Assembly: GCF_933775445.1 (NCBI RefSeq)
Contig: NC_065877.1
Location: 18,662,001 to 18,726,000 of the forward strand
Source of the DNA: Argentina anserina
Taxonomy: Eukaryota; Streptophyta; Magnoliopsida; Rosales; Rosaceae
Direction: 5' to 3'
DNA length: 64,000 nucleotides
The notes under the pieces are model-generated. The model was given only the letters and a program-made list of their open reading frames with translations, did no database searches and had not been told where the DNA came from. Within the stretch, counting starts at the first letter, position 1; each line of letters opens with the position of its first letter. The position numbers and the translations under genes are program-made. Of this stretch, positions 44,704 through 56,652 are shown piece by piece.

Positions 44704-45473
44704 GCATAGTTCCTGCAATACGAAAGTTAGAGAGTTAGCATTGAAGAATACAAAAATGAAACAAGAAACGTGCTCTTCCTTAGTCATATACACGGCACAC
44801 TTAGGGAAGAGGCATGTCAACTATGTTGTCATGTTACAAAGTTAGTTTTTTACATTTACAAAGTTCATACAATTCACAAGTTCTTTTTGTTGTTTCAATG
44901 ATTGAACGATCGATTAATTCTAAGTTGTAAACTGAGGTGGACGTGTGGCCTAAGTATGGATGTCTAGACACAAGATCAAGTCTTTGTTTCAAAAGGCCGT
45001 GTATCTCAGTTAGAGATAGTGAACATGGTAAGACTCATTTGTTGAACTACGGAGAGCGAAATCCCTATCGACTCCATCACCGAGATGTATGTCAGTTTGT
45101 AGTTCTCTGAGATCCAATTTTGGTCTCATGCACTAAGGTAATAAAAGAGCGTGCCCCTTACTCAGCTGGACTCAAATTTGAGTGTTAGACAAATTTCCAA
45201 GTGTTAATAAAAGCCGCCCTCAACTTCATGCAAAAACTTTGGAAGAAAACATGAGGGGTTAAGGCTAATATTAACAAAATAGACTTTACCTATTCCGTTT
45301 GATTTACAACCTACAACAATTATTCACTCAATCACCATAACAGCAACCTAAAATATATTTACTATATGTTACAATAAAATAAGATAAGAATATACAAATG
45401 TACAATATGAACAGTGAATTAGAAATTAAAAGTTAAGGATCCATTTTTATGGATCCCCGGCAACGACGTCATT
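44704..45473 (-). other. Leader of Athila copy C with decayed primer binding site
   Basis: Matches the 12716-13298 leader of copy A in inverted orientation, for example the ctccatcaccgagatg segment near 45075 against 13098 on the other strand. The primer binding site is altered at two positions from that of copy A. No coding frame. Confidence 0.7.
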
Positions 45474-47830
45474 TGATCGGTTCGATTACTCGACATCAAT
45501 ATTAACACTGTAAACATCGTTAGTAGTATAAAGCAAGAGGGTATCATCCAAAAACCGGGGATCCACTAGGGCAAAGAATTACAAAAATTTAACAACGAAT
45601 TCACAAAAAGATATAAAGTTTTAAAGATATAAGATCGGATCAAACAGAAAATATAAAACTCAAACTAATATATACATGTGATCAACCAACCAACACAAAA
45701 ACATCACCAAATAAAACGTCACAAGTAGCTTCGAAATCATAATCTCATCCTATGCAAACACCGAACCTTAGCGGGCAAGTATTGAGTGAACAAACAACAA
45801 CCTAATGCCGAACTAGGTTACTTAGCGCATCCCTAACTCGAAACATGGCCTGTAATCCTACATTAGCGCTTAGAAATTACAAGGTAACATGTCATTCTCA
45901 ATTTTACCACTTCATTGATTCATCTCTTATTTAATTACTTAGCGCATCTTAGATAACAAACGGATCATGGTTAATTCCTAGTGATTACTAACAAGTCAAG
46001 CATGTTACTTACTTTAACAAGTTAACAAAAACACTTAAGAATCATATATGGAAAACTAACTTAGCGCCTTAAATCACATATAGTTAACGCATAAGAAAGA
46101 GAATCATTAAATCATTGAATTATAAACTTACAGCATCTACATAGAAATCATAGAAAACAAAATTAGAACTACTTTATAACATCTTGCAAAATCGTAAACT
46201 ACATAAGAGTATTCCACAAATTCGGAACTAGCCAAAAACAGAAACACAACATCACACAAAGAATCCAAACTGAAAACATAATTGAAGAAGTAATGAGTTA
46301 CACTTTGCAAATCTCCTTAGCGGTATCAAAATAAGGCAAAACGGCTTCTACTTGAATGGCAATCGTAGGCGTATCGCTTTGGATCAAATGGAATTAAAGG
46401 AAGTTGGTGTTTACTGTTTGAATGGCTTTGAGGATGATGAGTAGTGTTTAAGGCAGAGCTTTGGAAAGTCTTGTGAGCAAGGTTGATCATTCTTTTATGT
46501 GGAAATGAGGTACTATATATAGAGGAAAAACCCAAGGGAGGCTAGCCACAAAGTCCACAAAGTTGAAACCAAATTAGTTTAGTTTCCTAGATTTTCTCAA
46601 TTCGGCAGAGCTAACATTTGTGTCATGTTGTCGCCATAACACTAGCTAGAAAATATATATTGAGGGGATTTCAATTGCATTTGAAAATAGACTTCCGTAA
46701 CTTTTCATCCATATATCATACGTTGTCTGAATCATCGTGAGCTGTCCAGGGGAGTCTGTCAAAGATGGATGACATGTAATGGTAGAATTTTGATTCTAAT
46801 AAGGATTGGACATTAATTGCATATCTTCTTCCTCCTTTAATGCTGATTTGTTTTGCACAAATTTCCTCCTTTGAAATAGGGAAGCAACAAGAATCTTATT
46901 GGTTGCACCCTTGTTTGATTTTTCTTCATTCATTTGCTGCAGCCTTCTTTGATTTTCTTACCTCTTCTCATTTACTTGTTGCATGACTTCTTTGACTTTC
47001 TTACCTCTTCTCATTTATTTTTTGCATGAGTTTTTTGACTTTCTTTGATGCAAGAATTTATGGTGATTCAGATCTAGCTTCGTGCCTCTATATATAGGAG
47101 AAATAAGGAAAAAACAAATCAATGGCTGAGATATTTCTGCCGAGCCCACTAGACGTCCGAGTAATGATTCGGTGATATCTCCCTGTAGGTATGAGATATT
47201 GATTCGATTATAAATCCTACAGAAAATAGACTCGTATAGCTTCCATCCATATAAGGAACATCTTCTCTTTCGATCTGAGCAGTCCAGGAGAGCTCGTCAA
47301 AGTTAGACTACGAATCTTGACAGCTATCTTATTCTTGCATGGATTGGGCTACTAAGTGCATATCTTATTCTCCTTGGTAATTCCGATTTATGTGCACGAA
47401 AATATCTTCATATACACCTTGAAAATCCATCTCTAACTTGGTTTTGAAATCCAACTCCCAATAGGAAACCATCAATGCCGCACGGCCTCTCCTTATCCTA
47501 CTAGGAAACTGATTTTTAGTCTCTCCTCTTTCCTTGCGCAACTAGGATTGTTTTCCTTCTCCAACATGGATTTGTCTTTCCTAATAAGAGTAAGTACGTT
47601 AGAAACAAATAAATAGGAAAATGATGAATCCTACTCGAACAAGGAATCATATCTCAACAAAGATTCTTAACACTTAGCACGATTTCATCATCAATTCACT
47701 CATAATCGATATAAGCTTTACCTAGACACTTATTCATACAAAAGAAACTAAAACATACTAAATAAGAGGTAACAAAGAATAAGAATATGACATAAACGCA
47801 TTAAGAACGTCACATTTTATGCTCCTATCA
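45474..47830 (-). repeat. Long LTR shared by Athila copy C and remnant E, with internal duplication
   Basis: 2,357 bp, TGATCGGTTCG to CTCCTATCA, about 0.7 kb longer than the other LTRs in the window. Two similar blocks (gtccagg-ga-tc-gtcaaag at about 46744 and 47283, each followed by a tgcatatctt motif) and two TATA motifs (tatatata near 46513 and 47090) show a partial internal tandem duplication. On its left is the PBS of copy C; on its right is the polypurine tract of another copy. Confidence 0.75.
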
Positions 47831-49403
47831 ACAACCCCACACTTCAACTTTGCTAGTCCCTTAGCAAACAATAGAAAGGGAAACCAAAACATAAAACAAA
47901 AATCAATACAACTAAACTAATGACTCAACTATAATGCCTTGAACATTTTGTCTCAGAGATCTTCAAATTCATAGCATCAAGAATAACATTTAATCGAAAT
48001 AGATAGAATGAATTCAATGGTTAATAAACATGAAATCTCGCATAACAAGTAAGACATGGCAGAAACAGAGGTGATATTAAGCTTGACATGTTCAAAACAA
48101 GTTCAAAATTCAACTCACAAGGGATATGCACTCCGAATATTTTCTCTCAAGAACATGGCATATGCTTAAAAGTTTTTCACACACAGGAGTTCTGAACATG
48201 TAGTGAATTCGAAAACCTCATGAAAGATACCAATCATATGCACAAATGAACCCAAGCCATATGCTTACTCATAAAACAAACTTCACAGATCAAGGGCTAC
48301 TCATTTTAAGAATGTGGAATCTTTATAAAAGGTAGGCTTAGGCTCGGTTAAGATATTATTTTTTTAGGAAAAAGGAATCACAAATGTCATCCTTAAGACT
48401 TAGCAGAGCAAGAATCATCCACTTTATGTCGTCATAAATCATAAAAAAAAAGGCCAAATATTATCATGTTTGACTCATTCTTCATTCTAAACATTGTGAA
48501 AACGAACAAATGCTAAAGTATAACATTATTGAACCTTCAACAAATACATCACAACTCCAAATTCACTTCAAACATAGTTATGCCGTAACTTCTTTATATG
48601 TTTTTTTCTTTCAAGTCGTGTTCATGTATTTTTCTCTTTTTCTTCTAATGGCATCTTTCTATTTTTTTTTTCATTCTTTTCACCATTTTCATACGACACA
48701 CATACATACATAGCATAACTCCACACTTGAATCAAATCATCACTCCATATTAACACCAAGAGAATCGGCTCTGCCAAGTCTCAAAGACAAGGTTAGAGAT
48801 GTAACATGTTGGTAATGATAGAGAGGCTTAACGTAGGCTCAAAGGAGTTCATACTAAGAGCAAATGCACCCGTTGGTGAAGACTAATTGTTGATTTGCCA
48901 ATTTAATTGGTACTGCTAATTTACTATTCATGTAGAATTGGCAATTGTCTCATCTTTATCAATGCACCACTTGAAGGCAATTTGCATGCTAATCCACATT
49001 TACATTGAACTTAATTCACATTTCAAATTTGAATAAATGACAAAGTTTAAAAATTAATTAATAGCATTATTATTTATACAATTTTATAGTTTTTTATAAA
49101 CAGAATAGAAAAAATTGTAAAAAATTAAAAATATTTAATTATGATATGATATTCACCAAATCTTCATCTTACACGTGTTAACTTCAAATATCGTTATCTT
49201 CTAAAAATATATATAAGATTTCTGATAAGATTTTCAACCAATATTTACGAGACACGTGTACTTATCCGAAACTTTTCATCTTCAAAATTGTTGATAAATA
49301 AGCTTCCAGAATTTAGTCTCTACCCACACATTCTTATCATTCTATACATTCACATCTTCTAAATCTTATCACTCATCTCATTTCTTTTGTTCTTTTTTTT
49401 TCA

Positions 49404-50745
49404 ATGGAGGAACTGAACATGTGGGTGCAAGAAAAAGAGCGTGAAAAAATGGAAGATTTCGAGCAGATTCAAGCTACAAACTCTCAAGCGGCTGCAATAG
49501 TGGCGCAATATCAACTATCCATAACACCTAGAGGGCGTCGATCGCGACCTGGATGTGCACCAAACGTCGAGAGATATAGAGAAGCCCGAGGTCATTTTCT
49601 CCTACAAGATTATTTTATCGAACGTCCAATTTACAACGAAACAAGCTTTTCGGAGGTGATACAGAATGCAAATACATATTCCAACACATGATGGAGGATC
49701 TTTGTAACCACGACAGTTTTTAGAGGCAAAAAGCAGATGCCACTGGAAAATTGGGACTACTTCCCGAACAAAAAATGACCGCTACCTTGAATGCTTGCAT
49801 ATGGCGCAGCTGCTGATCAATGTGATGAAATCACTAGGATGGGGACTTCTACAACGCTCAAGTGTCTGAAAAAAATTTCCAAACAAATCGAGTTTATATA
49901 TGGTGAGTGGTTCCTTCGTGCTCCTAACCTTGCTGACTTATATAGGCTTCTCAACAGAGGACATTACCGCGGATTTCCAGGCATGATTGGAAGCATTGAT
50001 TGTATGCATTGGGAGTGGAAGAATTGTCCAACCGCTTGGGCTGGAGCTTTCTTGGGTCGGAAGGGTAGACCAACTATTATTCTAGAAGCAGTGGCATCTT
50101 ACGACACACACATATGGCACGCTTTCTTCAGAACTCCCGGAGCTCAAAATGACCTAAACGTTCTTGGCGCGTCTAATGTGTTCGAGCGGGTCATAGGTGG
50201 AACTGCTCCTATGGTCCAGTTTGAAGTCAACAACAAAAGGTACACCAATGGTTACTACCTTGCTGATGGAATATACCCGAGGTGGTCGACTTTTGTTAAA
50301 ACAATAGCTAACCCCAACAGATGAAGAGAAACACTTTTCCAAAAAATAAGAGGCTTATCGAAAAGATGTGGAGCGGTGTTTTGGAATTCTCCAATCTCGA
50401 TGGGCTATATTGCGTCATGGTGCTAGGTTGTTTAAACTAGAAGATCTTCGATCCATCATGATAAGTTGTATCATTTTGCATAATATGATTGTGCAGGATG
50501 AGTTTGTTGAGGAAGAATTTGTGGAGTCTAAAGAAGATGATCTAATGAATCCATCAATGGCTACTATCTACGATAGACCTGTGGATCCTGAAACTAGAGA
50601 ACCCATTCCTTTCAAACCAGTCGAGAGAAATGGACAAAATCTCCCTGCATTCCTAGACAAAGAATTTCAAGTAGAGTCTGCCTACCTCCACAAGTGCCTA
50701 CAAGATGATTTAGTGATGCATAATTGGAACATGGATGGTAACTGA
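49404..50745 (+). pseudogene. PIF/Harbinger transposase (DDE_Tnp_4 type), broken
   Basis: Starts MEELNMWVQEKEREKMEDF. The first frame is lost near 49650-49690, with a stop near 49715. A central frame (49791-50324) has MLAYGAAADQCDEITRMG, FPGMIGSIDCMHWEWKNCP (first Asp region) and LNVLGASNVFERV. The last frame (50368-50745) has ERCFGILQSRWAILR and ends ...WNMDGN. Frameshifts lie near 49680, 49788 and 50320, with a stop near 50350. The residues seen fit the plant nuclease-like HARBI1 family, which cuts and joins the transposon at TWA targets. Confidence 0.9.
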
Positions 50746-51047
50746 GTATGAATCATTACATTTGGTAAATTAGATTTAAATAAATCGTGGTTTGTGATTT
50801 TAATTAATGTATTTCATGTTGTGTGATGTAATAATATGTATGTTTGAAATTTATGTAATCTTAAATGATGCTTATTTATGTTAAGAATAAAGTGTGGTTT
50901 TACATACTTGTACATTATTATTGTTACGTTTTTGTACTAATGTATTAAAAGCATAAAAAATTTATTTCATAAATTAAAATTACATAAGGGAATTTCAAAT
51001 TAAGTTACATAATCTCCTAAACAATAATTTATTATCGAAAAATAAAA

Positions 51048-52035
51048 CTAATCAACCTCAGGTGTGTAGTCACTGCTGCTATTACCATCGAATAATGTTT
51101 TGGCTATAATATCACTTTTCTTCTTTTTCCACCAAGCCTTTGATTCTGGAGTCATGTAATTAGTATCCATGGCCATTACTTTTGTATCTTCTTTCGCTTC
51201 TTCAAATGCCAATACTTTTCTTGTATGAGTAGCTATCTCTTCATTTCTTTTCCTCATTAATTCAACAGAAGCTTGATTTGATTCCGCCATGGCTTGAATA
51301 GCAAGAGCCATACTTTCTATTGCATCTTGTACTTTCTTTCCTTTCCTCATTGCTTCTTTGGCTCTCTTTTGTCCAATTGGCCTTGGGATAGAGCTTGAAG
51401 GTGTCTCCAAAACTATATCATCTTCCAGGTCAATTGGAGAGTCATTTTCGGAGGCATTAGGTGTTGAATAAAACTCCATAGGTTGAGGATTAAATGGTGG
51501 ATCAATTAAATAAGGATGATGTTTAACTTTGTCCCAACATTCCCATTTATTAAATTTTTTGGGATGATTTTTCATGTAGTTCGAATGAGCTTGATTCATC
51601 TATAACAATGAGAATAATAAAGCAATCAATATCTACCAATACAATTAAGATACTTATAGGTATCATTTAATAACATAAATAATAATGTAACAACCAACTA
51701 ATAAATAATAATGTAAAAACTAATATTATTGGGAAAAATATATGTACCTCATCCATCATATTGGTGCCGCTAGCTATATTATTACGGGCTTTAATTTGTG
51801 CATTATGCCAATCTTTCAGCAGTTTTTTCAACGTCCGAAATTGAGATTGCATGGCGAGTGGACCTCGATTTGTCGGTGGACCTTGCCAATGCTTGACATA
51901 ATCGGCATGAACTTTTTCCCATAACTTTGTGGAGCTTATGCATTTGCCGGTGATCGGACATACAGTTACACGCGCTCATGAATCACATAATTGAATTCTC
52001 TCCTCTTCTTGCCAAGTGGAATTAGACTCTCTCAT
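51048..52035 (-). pseudogene. PIF/Harbinger SANT/Myb-like accessory protein, one stop
   Basis: Two predicted exons, 52035-51748 and 51599-51048, joined in phase 0 at a GT-AG intron; 279 codons plus a stop. Exon 1 has the trihelix/Myb-like pattern (KLWEKVHADYVKHW, then FRTLKKLLKDW). Exon 2 carries the Lys/Glu-rich C-terminal domain often annotated as 'no apical meristem-associated' (QKRAKEAMRKGK onward). An in-frame TGA at 51976-51978 (codon 20) breaks it. In active PIF/Harbinger elements this protein binds the subterminal DNA and helps bring the transposase to the nucleus. Confidence 0.82.
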
Positions 52036-52700
52036 GGTTTGATGAGTCTAACAAGAAATAAAAAGTAAATTGAAGAAGAAGATGAGGAAGAAGATAATTT
52101 TGCTATGAGAAATGATAAAATGAAGTAAGGTATTTATAGAGGTTTAAAAAGAGAAATTTGAAATTTTTGACGGAATAAATTTTTGACCATTGGTGTCAAA
52201 TTATAGCCTTTGGATCTTAATCAATGGTTGCAATTAAATTGTCGTTGGTGATATTCTTTCCATCCGTTGCAGGCCACATGGTGAGCCCCACCAAATCAAT
52301 CGACCAAAATAATTGTCAAAAATCAGCAACCCAATTAGCTATGTCAATTACTGTTTGGTGATCCCCACTAATTGCCCCAGCTGATTTACATCCGGTGCAT
52401 TGATAAAATGCCAATTTAAAGATGGGACCCATGAATTAGCAATTACATTCAATCACTGGTGCATTTGCTCTAAGGTGTCCTAAACATGGCTCATAATAAG
52501 GATACGGTTGTTTGACATAAAATGGTGGAAATTCTAAAAAGATCCAACAATCATTTTTTAAATCAGAATATATTATGATAAAAGTTTTGAAAGTTTCACA
52601 AAGTAAGTTCTAGTATTCTCTAGTTTATTGCAAATCTATGGCATATGAATTGATCAAAATAGATGTAATGAGGTTATTTAGCCAAGAAACGATAGAATAA

Positions 52701-52905
52701 AACACCAAACATATTTCGCCCAAGTTCTTCTACAACTAGATGGGAGACAACACCAAGCATATTTCGCCCAAGTTCTTCTACAACGTTCAACAACAGAAGT
52801 TCTTGAATATTGAGATCAATCAAGTGAGTTCAGAATTTAATATTGCGGATTTGTTCACTAAGTTTTTGTCTAAATCTATTTTTGTGAAACATCTGAAGAG
52901 AATTT
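52701..52905 (+). mobile_element. Copia RNase H end fragment (element 3)
   Basis: From 52750 one frame reads NTKHISPKFF, then IEINQVSSEFNIADLFTKFL and SKSIFVKHLKRI, the C-terminal copia RNase H segment. A 48-bp direct repeat (52701 and 52749, aacaccaa-catatttcgccc) duplicates its start. It lies directly against Athila remnant E. It may be the far end of copia element 2 or an independent fragment. Confidence 0.8.
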
Positions 52906-53350
52906 AGGTGTTGGGTATGTGAGCCAAAGAAAGAAAATTTAGGTTAATGGATATGAGCCCTATGATCAATTCATTCAAAATCAGATGGCCGCCAACATTT
53001 CAGCCTTTTTTTTTTCCTGTGAGCGGGACAACTGGTGTATTAAAAGTTTAGAGTCTGTAATTAGACTAATTACAATTTGTCTAGAGATGATGAACATAAA
53101 AAAGAAAAGTTCGCAAGAGACAACGAGCGGTTGGCAAGTGATTCACGCAACGAAAACCGCATCATGACGGTTGACAGCTTATCTGAAATGGAACACGGTC
53201 CGAATACGAATATGCCACTAGTCCATTTCTTACGGTACTCCGCGAAGCCGAGTATCATAACTAGCCTGGGAGAATCTAAGGTAAAAAATCCCACCCAAAC
53301 ATGATTAATCTGAAACTTGAATTCTGACCAGCCCTCCCCGAATCCGGTGT
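52906..53350. other. Intergenic, no gene seen
   Basis: Sequence between the copia fragment and the next gene. A T run lies at 53008-53017. The small open frames here have no domain support. Confidence 0.45.

Positions 53351-53394
<44 letters not shown>
53351..53394. repeat. (CT)n microsatellite in the 5' region of the zinc-module gene
   Basis: About 21 CT units. Such pyrimidine tracts are frequent in plant core promoters and leaders. Here it lies some 590 bp before the predicted ATG. Confidence 0.95.
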
Positions 53395-53471
53395 CATTTG
53401 ATTTTCCCTCACTCGCTTCCTCCTCTCTATTTCTAAACACCGGCTGAGTCTTCGTTGAGCCTTCGATTGCA

Positions 53472-53627
53472 ATGGAGATGGCTATGGAGGAGTCACGCTC
53501 TCATTCGCCTCTCTTCCTCGCTCGCCACGCCCTTCAATCCGACCGACGAACTCCTCGCTTTCTGAAAAATCCTATACAGAGTACGCCGCGAATATCTAGT
53601 CCTAGGATTTTCGAAGCTTGTTTCTAG
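53472..53627 (+). other. Upstream open reading frame in the leader of the zinc-module gene
   Basis: ATG at 53472 (MEMAMEESRSHSPLFLARHA), open for about 50 codons to a TAG near 53625. It lies in the G/C-richer first exon region, before a probable leader intron. It could be a translational uORF, or the true N-terminal exon if spliced to 53943 in frame; a GT at 53581 is one possible donor. Confidence 0.35.
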
Positions 53628-53942
53628 ATTTATACATATAATTTTCGTTTTCAATTGCTCTCTCAACTTGTAATTAGAGGGTTCGAAACCGAAATTATAG
53701 GGTTACTTTGTCTTTAGATTGCTCATGTCTGTGAAGAATATAGGTGGGTAAATTTCTAGGGTTTGTTTGAATTTGGGCTTTTTAGGGTGAATTGTCCGTG
53801 TTTATTAGTTTGAATTTGAGTATTTAAGGTTTCACATGGTTCTTGAATGTTCTCTGGCAACCCAAACTGCATTCTGAAAACTCATTTTGGTCGGTGGAGG
53901 GAGATTTGAGGTTGAGCTTTTGATATCTGGTGCGGAATTTTA

Positions 53943-56070
53943 ATGACGAAAAGGTGGGAAGTCGGGCTGCCAAAGACTACTGCCTGTAGTCTTCGGGAGC
54001 AAGCAACAAGAGCTATTCTTCGCAATGTGAGGTCACAAGGGCACACATATGTTGAGGTCAGAGAAGATGGGAAAAAGTTCATTTTCTTCTGTGCTCTGTG
54101 TCTTGCACCTTGCTATAGTGATAAGGTGTTGTTTGATCACTTGAAGGGTAATCTTCACAATGACAGGTTAGCTGCTGCTAAGGTCACTCTCTTACGACCA
54201 AACCCTTGGCCCTTCAATGATGGTGTGGTGTTCTTTAACAATTCATACGAGACTGATAAAGTGTTGGTGACTCCAGATGACAGTAAATGTATGATGTTAG
54301 AGTCTCTCGGCAATGAGAACAGTCTTGCTATTGTCAAATATGGGGAAAATCTGGAAACCAATGGCCATGATCATTGCGGAGTTGATGGTCTTGAATGTAA
54401 TGAATTTGTAGATTCGCCACGGCTGCATTCTAATGTTGGAGTCAAATCCCTTGTTGTGAATTCAACTGCAAATGGAGCAAATTTTCCTGTGGTGATCCCT
54501 GGTGTTGTGGTTAGGGATGAAATTACTGATTTGGGAGTGAAAGATGTGGGTTTGGGAGAAATTGCTGCAAGGTTCCTTGGGAAAGATGGTATTTGCAGAA
54601 TATGGTGTGAATGGTTGGGGATAAACGCTGTAGTCAGTGAGGATTTATGCAAAGTTCCTGAGCACGATTTCGCTGTTGTTACCTTCAGTTATAATATTGA
54701 TTTGGGTAGAAAGGGGTTGCTTGATGACGTAAGGATGTTGCTCTCATCCAGCCCTAGAAGAGAATCAGGGAATGGTGAAGGCACTGGTTGTAAGAGAAAG
54801 AAATCCTTTTCTGACCCTGAAGATATCAGTGACTCTCTGAATAATCAGTACGACTCATTTGGGGAAGATTCCTCTGCTACCAGTGGTGCATCTAGGTTGA
54901 TTCTAGATCACATTGATGATCAGCTACTGAATACAAGATTTATCTTGAACAAATCTATTAGGCGAGAGCTAAGACGGCAACAGCGTTTAGCGTCAGGAAG
55001 AATGTGTGATATCTGTCAACAGAGAATGCTTCCTGGGAAAGATGTAGCAACTCTCATGAATATGAAGACCGGACTACTTGCTTGCAGTAGTCGAAATGTG
55101 AATGGGGTGAGGGTTCTACCCAAGTTGCCTCCTTTTGCTTTTGACCTTGTCCTTACCAATTTTCTGGAATTTCATTTTTGTTTATATCGTGTTTCGCATT
55201 AGTCTTTATGTATCTGGATTATCAATTAGTTCATATCATTTTTATTTATTTACATCCAGGCTTTTCACGTGTTTCACACTTCCTGCCTTGTACATTGGAT
55301 ACTTCTCTGTGAAGTTGAGATAATCACGAATCAGAATACTGGTTCAAAAGGGAGGAGAAGGTCTAGGAGGAAAACTGCGGCCAAGTGCAATGGAAATGAT
55401 GCTCAATTGAAGTCTTTGAGCCCACAAATCTATTCTGTGTTCTGCCCAGAGTGCCAGGGTACTGGTATTGTCATTGACGGAGATGACCTGGAGAAACCGA
55501 ATCTTCCTCTGTCTCAGGTTTGCTTTTTACAAGAGAATCTAAAACTGAGTGTAACTTATCAATTGTGCTCTTCCCTTCTTTTCTTTTGGTTTTCGTTTCA
55601 CCACTTTCCTCTTTGCGCTCCGCACACCACATCTGTGAAAAGTGCACACATTTCTCGCATTCTCGTCTTTTTATTTTTTTTATTTTGTCCCCTTGTTATA
55701 CTACAATCTTGAAGCTTTTTAAGATAAATCTTTTCAAGTACTTTGTATTTAAGGAGGTAGGCAAGTAAAAACATTTGCCATCTATTTCTAACCTGTTACG
55801 TATTTGTTAATGTCAGATGTTCAAGTACAAGATAAAGGTGAGTGATGCACGTAGAGCATGGATGAAGAGTCCTGAAATGTTGCAGAATTGCTCGACTGGT
55901 TTTCATTTCCCCTCCGATGAAGCAGGAATCCAGGTTTCTTTTGTGTATGCTATATTCCCATTACAAATGAGACTAACAACCATCATTCCAAATTGATATT
56001 TACTTTTTAATTCGTTTAGGAAAAGGTGAAGCCACTGAAGTTGCTGCATTTCTATAGAGCACATGAATAG
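53943..56070 (+). CDS. Plant protein with a C2H2-like finger and a RING-like Cys/His module, unknown function
   Basis: Four exons join in phase 0: 53943-55106, 55260-55517, 55817-55933 and 56020-56070; 529 aa. Residues about 40-75 (FFCALCLAPC, then FDHLKGNLHNDRLAAA) form a C-x2-C...H-x5-H finger resembling U1/C2H2-type RNA- or DNA-binding fingers. The middle part (about 100-330) is low-complexity apart from a conserved-looking block (FLGKDGICRIWCEWLG). A second metal site spans exons 1-2: CDICQQRM, a Cys further on, FHTSCLVHW and FCPECQGTG, the order of a RING-like or PHD-like fold. A basic stretch (KGRRRSRRKTAAK) could be a nuclear signal. The gene looks intact. I do not recognise a named family; zinc binding is read from the Cys/His spacing, and any ligase or RNA role is speculative. 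Confidence 0.8.
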
Positions 56071-56380
56071 ATAGCTGGCTTCAAGGATACAATGGACCCT
56101 GCATCTGTGCTTGGTTTCATTCCTTGAAAAAAAAACTGTTGTAGTTTCTGAATAGCATGTAAATATATTTTAACTCTCGTCTTCCATGTGTAACCCAAGA
56201 TGTATATGTATGATGAATGAACTGCGCAATTGACCGAACTAGATGGGTAGCGGGCTTTTTGCTTTTGTGGATGTTCCTTTGCAAGACTACAATACTTGTT
56301 CATAACCTCGGTTATATGCATCATATTATAAATATACGCCGCATCGTATATTAACATTTGATAAAGTTTTAGGGACAATG
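56071..56380 (+). other. 3' flank/UTR of the zinc-module gene
   Basis: Contains the 27-nt segment at 56284-56310 that recurs in inverted form at 57330-57356. AT-rich, no coding frame. Confidence 0.5.
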
Positions 56381-56652
56381 TTTAGTTTGAGGTCCTATTT
56401 AGGCGCTTCCATCTCTTTCTCTTTATGCAGTAAGGGATCATGATAAGACAACTGGGGCTCGGTCAGCTAATTTTCTTGTCGTTCTTCGTGAACGCTGACA
56501 TCATTATAACCTCTCCGTAATGATGGGAAAACTCTCCTATCAACAAAGTAATAGTCCTCAAGACGTGTGAGAAAGAGAACCCATGAGCATAGCTGCGTGC
56601 AGTACTACATGCCCCAGGCAGAGAGAGGTAGACTGGTGTGCAATACCTAAGT
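56381..56652 (+). repeat. Left arm of a long inverted repeat
   Basis: About 272 bp from ttagtttgaggtcc to gtgcaatacctaagt. The reverse complement with mismatches and small indels lies at 57357-57624. It includes matching segments around cgttcttcgtgaacg, cctcaagacgtgtgag and ggtagactggtgtg. Confidence 0.9.

Larger units (their letters stand above)
26773..47830 (-). mobile_element. Athila-lineage element, copy C, host of the nested Tat element D
   Basis: Minus-strand element: 5' LTR (47830-45474), decayed primer binding site (about 45456-45472, TGACGTCGTTGCCGGGG), gag from 44703, interruption by element D (43847-32390), rest of gag, protease, RT, RNase H and partial integrase down to about 28454, then a shortened 3' LTR (28443-26773). 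The 3' untranslated region, the integrase end and the first bases of the 3' LTR are missing at 28443-28454. The LTR at 45474-47830 is also the 3' LTR of remnant E on its other side, so two elements share one LTR. Confidence 0.8.
48858..52470. mobile_element. PIF/Harbinger DNA transposon, 3.6 kb, with both genes
   Basis: The terminal inverted repeats are GAGCAAATGCACC at 48858-48870 and its perfect complement at 52458-52470. The 3-bp target duplication is TAA on both sides (48855-48857, 52471-52473). Copy B has the same sequence without the insert (TAA at 21680-21682), which confirms the boundaries. Inside, a transposase gene (+) and a SANT/Myb-like gene (-) converge. Both carry lesions, so this copy is probably not autonomous now. 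Confidence 0.95.
47831..52700 (-). mobile_element. 3' remnant (E) of a further Athila copy, carrying a Harbinger insertion
   Basis: 47831-48857 and 52471-52700 together match the 3' untranslated region of copy B (20660-21900). Homology stops near 52700, so everything upstream in this minus copy is gone. The two parts are separated only by the Harbinger element. Confidence 0.8.
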
